Assembly: GCA_020049245.1 (NCBI GenBank) | Contig: JAIFLB010000010.1 | Span: 1-10,019 of the forward strand | Length of the DNA: 10,019 bases | Reading direction: 5' to 3' | Source: Betaproteobacteria bacterium | Lineage (GTDB): Bacteria; Pseudomonadota; Gammaproteobacteria; Burkholderiales; Thiobacillaceae | Shown here: in pieces, positions 1-7,300 of the stretch | Layout: each line of letters begins with the position of its first letter | How positions within the stretch are numbered: position 1 is the first letter of the stretch | Position numbers and translations under genes: made by a program | Notes under the pieces: generated by a model | Told to the model about the DNA's origin: nothing | The model's database searches: none | Seen by the model: only the letters and a program-made list of their open reading frames with translations

Positions 1-800
1 CCGAGGCCGAGATAATCGCCAAAGGTCCAGTAATTCACGTTATGCACACATTCCTGCCCTGGTTTGGCGAAGGCCGAGGTTTCATAGTGCCGATAGCCGG
101 CGCCGGCCAAGGTTTCTTCCACCATCAACTGCATATCGGCGGCGTCGTCGTCGTCGGGCAACGCCGGCGGCGCGGCGGCAAACGGCGTGTTCGGCTCCAG
201 CGTCAGGTGATAGGCGGAAACGTGTGCCGGTCCCAGCTTGATCGCGGTCTCCAGATCCTGCCGGGCTTCTTCCAGCGTCTGCTCGGGCAGCGCATACATC
301 AGATCGAGATTCACCGTCTCGAACAAATCCAGCGCCGCCGACGCCGCCGCGCGCGCCTCATCGGCATCATGGATGCGGCCCAACGCGCCGAGATGACGTG
401 AATTGAAACTCTGGATGCCGAGTGACAATCGATTCACGCCGGCATTGCGGAACGCCTTGAAACGCGCCATTTCAAACGTGCCAGGATTGGCTTCCAGGGT
501 GATTTCCGCCACTGGCGAAACGCGCAGCAAGGTGCGCAACATGCACAGCAATTCATCGATGCCGGCGCCGGTAAACAGGCTCGGCGTGCCGCCGCCAATG
601 AAGATACTGCTGACTTCGCGGCCCCAGACCAGCGGCAGGCTGCGTTCCAGATCGCGGGTCAGCGCCGCCAGATAGCGCTGTTCCGGAATCTCGCCGCGCT
701 GCGCATGCGAGTTGAAATCGCAATACGGGCATTTGCGCACGCACCAGGGCAAATGCACATACACCGCCAGCGGCGGCGGCGCCCGCAACTGACCAGGCAT
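1..800 (-). CDS. hemW: HemW-like radical SAM protein (heme chaperone), 3' end outside window
   Basis: Translation of the minus strand from ATG at 800 is open to the left edge, giving about 266 residues of a protein usually near 380 long. A radical SAM cluster motif C-x3-C-x2-C is seen at residues 20, 24 and 27 (WCVRKCPYCDFNSH). It is followed by GGGTPSL, EANPG, SLGIQSFN, DLMYALPEQT, a YHLTLEPNTPF segment and HNVNYW near the cut edge, all typical of HemW. The residue after the third cysteine is Asp; true coproporphyrinogen dehydrogenase HemN has a fourth cysteine nearby (CxxCxC pattern), so HemW is the better call. Family knowledge: HemW binds an Fe-S cluster, SAM and heme and is thought to deliver heme to respiratory enzymes rather than oxidise coproporphyrinogen. 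An in-frame ATG at 806 (ATG CTC ATG) is an equally possible start; neither has a clear Shine-Dalgarno sequence. It is divergent from the kinase gene at 869. Confidence 0.93.
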   Translation of the reverse strand, partial: MPGQLRAPPPLAVYVHLPWCVRKCPYCDFNSHAQRGEIPEQRYLAALTRDLERSLPLVWGREVSSIFIGGGTPSLFTGAGIDELLCMLRTLLRVSPVAEITLEANPGTFEMARFKAFRNAGVNRLSLGIQSFNSRHLGALGRIHDADEARAAASAALDLFETVNLDLMYALPEQTLEEARQDLETAIKLGPAHVSAYHLTLEPNTPFAAAPPALPDDDDAADMQLMVEETLAGAGYRHYETSAFAKPGQECVHNVNYWTFGDYLGL

Positions 801-820
801 GAGCATGCGGGCTGCGCTCG

Positions 821-826
821 TATAAT
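821..826 (+). promoter_or_regulatory. Possible -10 box (TATAAT) in the divergent hemW/kinase spacer
   Basis: A perfect TATAAT lies 42 bases upstream of the kinase ATG at 869, within the 62-68 base spacer between two divergent genes. No recognisable TTGACA-like -35 element sits 16-18 bases upstream on the plus strand, and there is no extended -10 TGn. The same bases read on the minus strand (GATTATACG) could contribute to a hemW promoter. The box itself is seen; promoter function and direction are inference. Confidence 0.35.
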
Positions 827-868
827 CAGCCGATTCGTTCACCACGCTCGCCCCACCGCAATCCGCCC

Positions 869-1603
869 ATGCCCGCAGAACAACCCAAGCTGGATTTGTC
901 CACCTTCCTGCTTTCCTCCATCCACGACATGAAAAACTCGCTCGGCATGATGGCGAGCTATCTGGAAGATGCGCTCGCGCAAGCCCCTGCCGAGGCAAGT
1001 GGCGAAACCAGCAATACGCCGGCGCGGCAAAAAACGGCGCAGGCGCTGTATGAGGCGCAACGCGTCAACAACCATCTGATCCAGCTCCTCGCGTTGTACA
1101 AAATCGACCAGTCATTCTACCCATTCGACCCGCGCGAACAGTCGCTCGCCGATCTGGCGCGGGAAGCGCTGGCGCGCGCGCTGCCGCTGGCGGAATCGAA
1201 AGGCATTCAGCTTGATTGTGATTGCCCGGAAAACCTGTTCGGCTGGTTCGACTACGAACTGGTGTTCGGCGTCATCGTGCAAGCGTTGCACAACGCCCTC
1301 CACTACACGCGCAGCAAGGTCTTCCTGAAAGCCTCGGCAAGCGAGACCGGCGTGGTGATCCAGATCGAAGACGACGGCCCGGGTTTTCCCGAATTCCTGC
1401 TCGAACAAGGCAATGCCGCGCAACGCGGCATCAGCTTCGAAACCGGCAGCACCGGGCTGGGCCTGTACTTCGCCAATGTCGTCGCCAGCCTGCACCAGGC
1501 CGGTGGCCGCGCTGGCCACATTGTGCTGGAGAATGGTCACAACCCTGGTAGCCAACCTGATAGCCAACTCGGCGGCGGTTGTTTCAGCCTGCACTTACCG
1601 TAA
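869..1603 (+). CDS. Soluble sensor-less histidine kinase
   Basis: 244 residues. An H-box-like helix near the N-terminus carries the likely phosphorylated His19 (IHDMKNSLG). A dimerisation helix region to about residue 110 is followed by a HATPase_c domain at about 110-244: N-box around Asn142 (QALHNALHY), G1 box D169-G172 (EDDGPGFP) and G2 box 193-200 (GSTGLGLY). No transmembrane helix, signal peptide, PAS, GAF or HAMP segment is visible, so the protein is a bare cytoplasmic kinase core that must get its signal from a partner or another protein. The stop TAA at 1601-1603 lies 5 bases before the ATG of the REC-TPR gene, so the two are almost certainly cotranscribed as a two-component pair. ATG at 869 is chosen because it begins just ahead of the H-box; no clear Shine-Dalgarno is present upstream. 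The substrate and signal are not recognisable. Confidence 0.88.
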   Translation: MPAEQPKLDLSTFLLSSIHDMKNSLGMMASYLEDALAQAPAEASGETSNTPARQKTAQALYEAQRVNNHLIQLLALYKIDQSFYPFDPREQSLADLAREALARALPLAESKGIQLDCDCPENLFGWFDYELVFGVIVQALHNALHYTRSKVFLKASASETGVVIQIEDDGPGFPEFLLEQGNAAQRGISFETGSTGLGLYFANVVASLHQAGGRAGHIVLENGHNPGSQPDSQLGGGCFSLHLP

Positions 1604-1608
1604 TCAAC

Positions 1609-3252
1609 ATGAGCCTGCTTACCCTGCCGCCGCCCGATCTGTCGCGTTACAGCATCCTGATCATTGAAGATTTTGAAGGCATGCGCGCCATCCTGCGCGA
1701 CATCCTCCTGCGCGCAAGCGCAACCCGGATCTCCATGGCGGCGAACGCCGGCAACGCCATCAGCCTGCTCGAAAAGCAACGCTTCGACATCGTCCTGTGC
1801 GACCTGCACCTCGGCCAGGGCAAGAATGGCCAGGACATTCTGGAAGAAGCGCGCCATCGCGCCCTGCTGCCGCCGCATGCCGTGTGGTTGATGGTCAGCG
1901 CCGAGAAGGCCGCCGAAATGGTCACCGGCACGGTCGAATCGCGGCCCGACGACTACCTGATCAAGCCAGTCACCGAAACCATGTTGTTCAGCCGCCTGAC
2001 CCGCCAGCTGGAGAAAAAGAAAGCCCTGGCCCCGATTGAACTGGCGCTGCGCGAGCACGAATACCTGAAAGCGCTACGCCTGGTTGATGCGCAACTGGAA
2101 GGCAACAACCCGCACGCCTGGGACTTGAAGCGCCTGAAAGCGGAACTGGCCCTGCAAAGCGGCGAACATGACATGGCAAAAGCCATTTACGAAGAAGCGC
2201 TGACCCTGCGCAACCTGCCCTGGGCCCGGCTCGGGCTGGCCAAGCTCCACTTCAACGAAGGCCGTTATGCCGATGCCAGCCGTGAGCTCAAGCAGATCAC
2301 CGATGGCAACCGCGCCTATCTCGAAGCGCATGACCTGCTGGCGCACACGCTGGAGAAACTGGGCGATCAGGATGCCGCGCAGGAAGTGATTCAGCGCGCC
2401 CTCGCCACTTCACCGCGCGCGCCGATGCGGCAATTGCACCTGGGCGAAGTCGCCCAGCGCCGGGGCGAATTCGACACCGCCCAGGTCGCCTTCCAGAACA
2501 GCATCGAACTGGCGCGCAACACACCGCTGAAATCACCGCAAGCCTACCTGGCGCTGTCGCAAGTCCAGCTCACCTTGAACCAGACCGACGCCGCCCTGAA
2601 CACCCTGTCCAGGTTATCCAGCGACATGCACGGCAACACCGCCGCCCGTCTGCTGGCGGAAGCCATGCAGATTCCGGTGCGATTGCACCGGGGAGAAAAG
2701 GATCTGGCGCAAAGCCTGGCGCGGAAATTGGCGGCCGAGCTGAAGACCGGCGCCCAACACCTGCCGCCGGATGCGGTATTCAGCCTCGCCGCGCCGTTGC
2801 TTGAACTGGGCGAAACCAGCACCGCCGCCGCGCTACTGGGCAGCTTGATCAGCAACCATCATGAATACCCGGAATATCTCCAGCGCGCGCAATTGATCTA
2901 CACCCAGGCCGGCCTCGAAAACGAAGGCCGCGAGCTGGTGCAAGGCGCAGCCCGTGTCGCCACCGACATCATGAACAGGGGTGTCAAACTGTCGCGCGAA
3001 GGCAAACTCGGCGAAGCCATCGAACTGACCCGCGAAGCGCGCGCCAAGATGCCCAACAACGCCCGTCTGCTGCTCAACCACGCGTTCCTGCTGATCGCCT
3101 GGATGGAACGCCACGGCCGCGACCCCGCCCTCAACAAGGAAGCCCGCAACTGCATCGAACTGGCGCGAAAATTGAAGCCGGAAGACAAGCGCGCCGGCGA
3201 ACTGCTCACCCGCCTGGAACTGATCAGCAACGATTTCGAACTACCGGCTTGA
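1609..3252 (+). CDS. Response regulator with N-terminal REC and C-terminal TPR repeats
   Basis: 547 residues. The REC domain spans about 12-135: acid pair E20-D21 (LIIEDFEG), phosphoacceptor D65 (IVLCDLHLG), switch residue S97 (LMVSAEK) and conserved K119 (YLIKPVT). The rest is almost wholly helical: TPR-like repeats at about 150-350 (for example the GEHDMAKAIYEEAL, NEGRYADASRELKQI, LGDQDAAQEVIQRAL and RRGEFDTAQVAFQNSI segments), a less clear helical middle, and another TPR at about 453-490. No DNA-binding, GGDEF, EAL, HD-GYP or methylesterase domain is present. Output is therefore probably by protein-protein contact through the TPR scaffold (inference). ATG at 1609 is preferred over an in-frame TTG at 1579 that overlaps the kinase; its Shine-Dalgarno is weak, consistent with translational coupling to the kinase stop. 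REC-TPR regulators are known in proteobacteria, but I cannot assign a pathway. Confidence 0.9.
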   Translation: MSLLTLPPPDLSRYSILIIEDFEGMRAILRDILLRASATRISMAANAGNAISLLEKQRFDIVLCDLHLGQGKNGQDILEEARHRALLPPHAVWLMVSAEKAAEMVTGTVESRPDDYLIKPVTETMLFSRLTRQLEKKKALAPIELALREHEYLKALRLVDAQLEGNNPHAWDLKRLKAELALQSGEHDMAKAIYEEALTLRNLPWARLGLAKLHFNEGRYADASRELKQITDGNRAYLEAHDLLAHTLEKLGDQDAAQEVIQRALATSPRAPMRQLHLGEVAQRRGEFDTAQVAFQNSIELARNTPLKSPQAYLALSQVQLTLNQTDAALNTLSRLSSDMHGNTAARLLAEAMQIPVRLHRGEKDLAQSLARKLAAELKTGAQHLPPDAVFSLAAPLLELGETSTAAALLGSLISNHHEYPEYLQRAQLIYTQAGLENEGRELVQGAARVATDIMNRGVKLSREGKLGEAIELTREARAKMPNNARLLLNHAFLLIAWMERHGRDPALNKEARNCIELARKLKPEDKRAGELLTRLELISNDFELPA

Positions 3253-3287
3253 GGCTCATCGGTCAGGCAGACGCCACCAGGATGCGT

Positions 3288-3429
3288 GATGGGTCCGCTG
3301 CGCTTGACCCATCCTACGTATTGATCCAGCGCAGGTTTCGTAGGATGGGTCAAGCGCAGCGGATGCCTTGGCGGCGGGTTTTGCCGCTTAGGCATCCGGC
3401 GTGCCAAGAACTGGTGCAGCGGACCCATC
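3288..3429. repeat. Nested palindromic repeat filling the convergent intergenic region
   Basis: Two facing copies of one short element. A perfect 25-bp inverted repeat pairs 3294-3318 with 3339-3363 across a 20-base loop. The outer 14 bases GATGGGTCCGCTGC (3288-3301) also pair perfectly with 3416-3429. The left unit is itself palindromic (GATGGGT 3288-3294 with ACCCATC 3307-3313). The right unit matches the left except that it is interrupted at 3364-3415 by 52 bases bounded by an 8-bp direct repeat GCAGCGGA (3356-3363 and 3416-3423). The GTAGGATGGGT core resembles dispersed palindromes common in proteobacterial genomes. It sits between two converging stop codons and could stall or terminate transcription from both sides, though no poly-T tract typical of an intrinsic terminator is present. 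No gene is seen in 3253-3439. Confidence 0.85.
3361..3397. repeat. Small hairpin inside the interrupted right repeat unit
   Basis: GGATGCCT at 3361-3368 pairs with AGGCATCC at 3390-3397. After a two-base mismatch GCGGC at 3371-3375 pairs with GCCGC at 3383-3387, leaving a loop that contains GGTTTT. The hairpin covers most of the 52-base insert and part of its left flanking direct repeat. Function unknown. Confidence 0.7.
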
Positions 3430-3439
3430 TGTCCTCACG

Positions 3440-4213
3440 CTAAAACGCGAAATAGCCGCTGCCGGCGCGGCGTAGTTTTTCCCGCACCCGCAGGTAATCC
3501 GGAAACAGGTTGCCGACTTCGCGCCAGAACGCGGGTGAATGATTGCGTTGCCGGAAGTGGGCGAGTTCGTGGCAGATGACGTAATCGATTTCTTCCAGAC
3601 TCGCCTTGATCAACCGCCAGTTCAGGCTGACCACGCCTTTGGCAGACAAACTGCCCCAGCGCGTGCGGGCGTTGGATAGCCGCATCGGCGGCAGCGCGAT
3701 GCCGGCGCGCGCGGCGTGATGCGTCAGGCGCGCGTGCAGTAGCGCCCGCGCCTCGCGTTGATACCAGCGCTGCACTTGCGCCGCCAGCCGCGCCGGCGAT
3801 GCCGCCAGGCTGGCGGCGCAGATCAGTTGATCATCCTGACGCTGCGCGCTGGCGCCGGCCGATTCGGCCAGGTGCAGGCGCAGCAGGCCGCCGAGGTACG
3901 GCAACACCGCATCGTGTTGCCAGATAAAGCGATCGGCGCTGAAAGCCTGCAGGCGATCGCTGATCCAGTCGGCGTGCTTGCGCAGAAACTGCTCAATCTC
4001 GCTTTTCGCCAGCCGCAACGGCGCATTCACCACCACCTCACCCTGCGCGTTGACCCGCAACGCCAGCGTGCGGCGGCGATTGCTCAGACGCAGGCGGCAT
4101 TGCACCGACGTCGGCGCGTTGGTGGCATTGGTGGCGTTGGGAACATTGGCCAGATCAAGCGCGATCAGCGACTCGCTGCGTTCGACTTTGCCACCGCGAC
4201 GAAAACCAAACAC
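3440..4213 (-). CDS. YgjP/DUF45-family metal-dependent hydrolase (M48-like HExxH fold)
   Basis: 257 residues from GTG at 4213. The zinc-binding motif HELAH lies at 215-219 with the probable third ligand His225 in RNHSPAFW. The family-typical TRWGSLS (184-190) and VSLNWRLI segments precede it. The core domain starts near residue 37 (VQCRLRLSNRRRTLALRV). The family is called DUF45, SprT/WSS1-like or YgjP-like; E. coli YgjP has been assigned nucleotide (UTP) pyrophosphatase activity, while others are annotated as metallopeptidases, so the substrate is left open. The frame is open upstream into the diguanylate cyclase gene, but GTG at 4213 is chosen because AGGAG lies six bases ahead of it. Residues 24-33 (VPNATNATNA) come from a 9-bp tandem repeat. 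The gene follows the cyclase on the same strand with a 91-base gap containing a hairpin, so cotranscription is possible but not shown. It converges with the REC-TPR gene. Confidence 0.88.
   Translation of the reverse strand: MFGFRRGGKVERSESLIALDLANVPNATNATNAPTSVQCRLRLSNRRRTLALRVNAQGEVVVNAPLRLAKSEIEQFLRKHADWISDRLQAFSADRFIWQHDAVLPYLGGLLRLHLAESAGASAQRQDDQLICAASLAASPARLAAQVQRWYQREARALLHARLTHHAARAGIALPPMRLSNARTRWGSLSAKGVVSLNWRLIKASLEEIDYVICHELAHFRQRNHSPAFWREVGNLFPDYLRVREKLRRAGSGYFAF
4116..4142. repeat. Three tandem 9-bp repeats in the N-terminal leader of the DUF45 gene
   Basis: Units GCGTTGGTG, GCATTGGTG and GCGTTGGGA follow one another, with a weaker fourth match after them. On the coding strand they give the Asn-Ala-Thr pattern of residues 24-33, ahead of the conserved domain. 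The nine-base period keeps the frame, so copy number can vary without breaking the gene. Confidence 0.6.
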
Positions 4214-4219
4214 AGCAAA

Positions 4220-4224
4220 CTCCT
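4220..4224 (-). promoter_or_regulatory. Ribosome-binding site that decides the GTG start of the DUF45 gene
   Basis: AGGAG on the minus strand is followed by a six-base spacer (TTTGCT) and GTG at 4213. The reading frame upstream of this point runs through a repeat hairpin and into the tail of the preceding gene without a credible alternative start, so this site fixes the annotation. Confidence 0.75.
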
Positions 4225-4265
4225 GTTGATCGAAAAAGCCAAAACAAACCCGCCCTCTCCCCCAG

Positions 4266-4291
4266 CCCCTCCCCCGCTTGCGGGGGAGGGG
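4266..4291. repeat. Perfect 12-bp GC-rich inverted repeat (REP-like hairpin)
   Basis: CCCCTCCCCCGC at 4266-4277 and GCGGGGGAGGGG at 4280-4291 are exact reverse complements separated by TT. The flanking C-rich stretch (4250-4265) and the arrangement resemble dispersed GC-rich palindromes common in betaproteobacteria and xanthomonads. It lies 13 bases past the stop of the diguanylate cyclase gene. On the minus strand a T-rich stretch (TTTGTTTT, about 4240-4247) follows only some 20 bases after the stem, so it is not a textbook terminator, but it could limit read-through or protect the 3' end of the upstream mRNA. Confidence 0.8.
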
Positions 4292-4304
4292 AGCGCGGGA
4301 ATGA

Positions 4305-7300
4305 TCACTCGGGCTGAAAAAACACCACCTGGTTACGGCCGGCGTCCTTGGCCTGATAAAGCGCCACATCAACCTGCTTGAGCAAGGTCTCGACCGCTTC
4401 CTGATGCCCCTGAAACAAGCGGACGCCAATACTGACGCTGGAAGCATAAGACTTCAGTTCGGGCATCGCATCGGGCAACTTCTCGCCGCCCAGTTGATAC
4501 GGAATGGACAGCGCGGATCGTATCTTTTCCGCGACCTGCAACGCCTGGCGGGTGGCGGCTTCGGGTTCCTTGCCGAGATCTTGCAGAATCACCACGTATT
4601 CGTCGCCGCCCAGGCGGGCAACCGTGTCTTCCTGCCGAATATGGCTGCTCAGGCGGCGCGCCACTTCGATCAGCAACTGGTCGCCGACAGCATGCCCGCA
4701 ACTGTCATTCAGGCCCTTGAAGTAATCCAGATCGAGCATCAACAGCGCACCGAATGCCTGGCTGCGCTTGCTGGCAATCAGCGCCTGATCCAGCCGATCC
4801 ATCAACAAACGCCGGTTTGGCAGGTTGGTCAGCGGATCGTAGTAGGCGAGCAGGCGAATCTGCTCTTCCGCCGCGCGGCGCGCGGTGATGTCGTAATAGG
4901 TGATGACCACGCCATAACCTTCGAGCGGCAGCAAGTCGGCGGTGACGCTAAGCCAGGTGATCTCGCCATCCGGCCTGACGACCCCCATTTCCACATTTTC
5001 TATCCGCTGCTGTTCCTTCAGCGCGCGCACGCTGGCGAACTCCTCGGCCGGCATCGGTGAGCCATCAGTGTGCAAAATTTTCCATTCCGGGCTGGAAATG
5101 CCGCGCTGAGCATGCAACTCACGTGGAACGCCGAGCAACATTTCCGCCGCAGCGTTGGCTTCCAGCACGTTGCCGGCGGCATCGGTGACGGTAATGCCGA
5201 GCGGAAAACTGTCGAACAAGGTCTTGTACTTGGTCAGCGCCACCTTCAACGCGGCTTCGGTCTGCACCAGTTGGCGCAAGTCGATATCCATGCAGAAAAG
5301 CACCTTTTCCCCCGCCCGCGACTCAACCAGGGTATGGCTGGAAAATACCGGCACTTCAGAACCATCCTTGTGCGTCAGCAGCAAACGACTGGCCGGCACC
5401 CGTTTACCGCTTTCGACGATCTGACGCACCCCCATTTTCACGTCATCGGTTAACGCCTCGGGAATGATCAGGTCATACAGACTGCGGCCCAATGCCTCGG
5501 CGGCGCTATAGCCATAAAGCAGTTGCGACGCATGGTTCCAGAACACCACCGTACCATCCGGCAGATAGCCCTGAATCGCCAGCGCGTCGGCATCATCAAA
5601 CAAACGCTGGAAGCGCGCCTCGCTGGCATGCAGGCGGGCTTCCGCCTGCCTTTGCTCGGTGACGTCCATGCCGGCGCTCATGCCGCCGATGATCTTGCCA
5701 TCGGCATCGCGGATGCTGCTGTTGTGCCAGGCAACCAGACGTTGCTCACCGGACCGCGTGCGCACCGGGTTTTCGTAATGTTCCGAGCCCGCCAGATCAT
5801 TCGCCAGCGCCTTCCTGAAAATCGACCGAACCTGATCGATCTGATCATTCGGTGGCAAACAGGTAGCGAACCAATCCTGGCCGACCAATTCATCTTCGCG
5901 ATAACCCAGGAGTTCGCATCCCCTTCGATTGATCATCATGATGCGACCGTCAAGATCGAGCGCAACAATCATCACCTCGGCGGTTTGCAGGATATTGCGT
6001 GTCGTATCACGTTCGTTCCGCAACGCTCGCAGGCTTTCCCGCCAGCTCCATTCCGCCCCGGCGCGCGCCGCCAGAATGCGCAGATTGGCCTGGACCAGGT
6101 CACCGTCGCGCAACGGCTGGCGAGTGACCCCGACAAGCAAGCCAATCACCTGCTGGCTGACGCTGATGATGGGTTCTCCCACATAGCCTTCGGCGCCCAG
6201 ATTGCGCAGATCATGGTCTTCCGGATAGCACATTCGCACGCCGGATTCGATGCACAGGCGCTGGCTCTGCAACACTTCCGAACACGGCGTCGCGGCCAAT
6301 TCATAAGTCCAACCGGGAATCAGCTTGCCATCCAGCCAGGCCGCCTGGGTTGCCACGCTATGTCGATCCGGCTGCAAAAACGCGATGTGCACATAATCCA
6401 GACTCAGGTTTTCGGCGGCATGACGGACCAGATTGGTATAGAAGTCTTCATTACTCGGCACGGAGACAAAATCCGCTGTCGCGGTGAGGATTCTTTCTTG
6501 CGAGATGCGTTGGCTGATATCAGTCACCATCGCGGTCGCACCCGCAAAGTCGCCATTGCCAGCGAACACCGGTGTCGCACTCACCAAGGCATGAAACTCG
6601 CTGCCATCGGCGCGCAGGAAACGAAATTCATGCAACTCGCGCGCGCCATGTTCACGCTTCGTCTGAAACTGGGTGGCAACGTCCCGCGCCGCTTGATCCA
6701 TGAATTCGCCAATGGGGCGACCCAGCATGGAACCTGGCGCATAACCCAGCATCTCCTCCATGCGCCGGTTGACATAGCTGGTTTTCCACTCGGCATCGAC
6801 TTGCCAAATACCTTCATCGGCAGTTTCGACAATGTTGCGGAAGCGCGCTTCACTGTCGGCGAGGGCTGCCTCCGCAAGTTTGAGCTCGGTGATATCCCGC
6901 GTATTAGCGACCACGCCCTGAACCTGATTGGCCTCATCCCGATACGGAAAGTAAGTCATCGAGATATGGCGCTTGCCCAGTGTCGGGTAATCAAACCATT
7001 CTGCGTAACTAATGATTTCGCCTTGCAGACAGCGATCGAAGCGCGGTTTTACCTGCTGCTCGAACACATCCTGACCGAGATAGTCGGCGATGCTGCGGCC
7101 GATGAATGCCTCATTGCTGAGACCCGAAAATTGCTCATACGTGTGATTCACGATCTGGTAGCGATAGTTCTTGTCGAGCAGCGCAATCCCGTCCGGCGTA
7201 AAAGAAACGATGTACTGCGCCCTCTTCAGTTTGTCCTCGGTCGCCTTCAGTTCGGTAATGTCCTGCAATGATCCATACAGCCGCACCGCCTGCTGATTCG

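Noticed and set aside
42..675. Two plus-strand frames (42-401 and 403-675) over hemW
   Set aside because: The minus strand here encodes an uninterrupted HemW with all its motifs; the plus-strand translations are Arg-rich and featureless.
1579..1608. TTG start for the REC-TPR gene overlapping the kinase stop
   Set aside because: The ATG at 1609 gives the usual short lead into the REC domain; the ten extra residues look like out-of-frame kinase sequence.
3253..3439. Classical rho-independent terminator between the convergent genes
   Set aside because: Strong stems are present but none is followed by a run of T on either strand in the right place, so I call it a repeat only.
3758..4381. 207-residue plus-strand frame opposite the DUF45 gene
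   Set aside because: It is antisense to a well-supported gene, crosses the hairpin repeat, and its translation is Gln/Arg-rich without a domain.
4214..4447. N-terminal extension of the DUF45 frame up to position 4447
   Set aside because: It would translate the GC-rich hairpin and overlap the C-terminus of the cyclase; the GTG at 4213 has a properly spaced AGGAG.
5523..7271. 582-residue open frame on the plus strand, antisense to the PAS-GGDEF gene
   Set aside because: It lies wholly over a gene with clear PAS, GAF and GGDEF domains. It has no recognisable domain, and long antisense frames are expected by chance in GC-rich codon-biased DNA.
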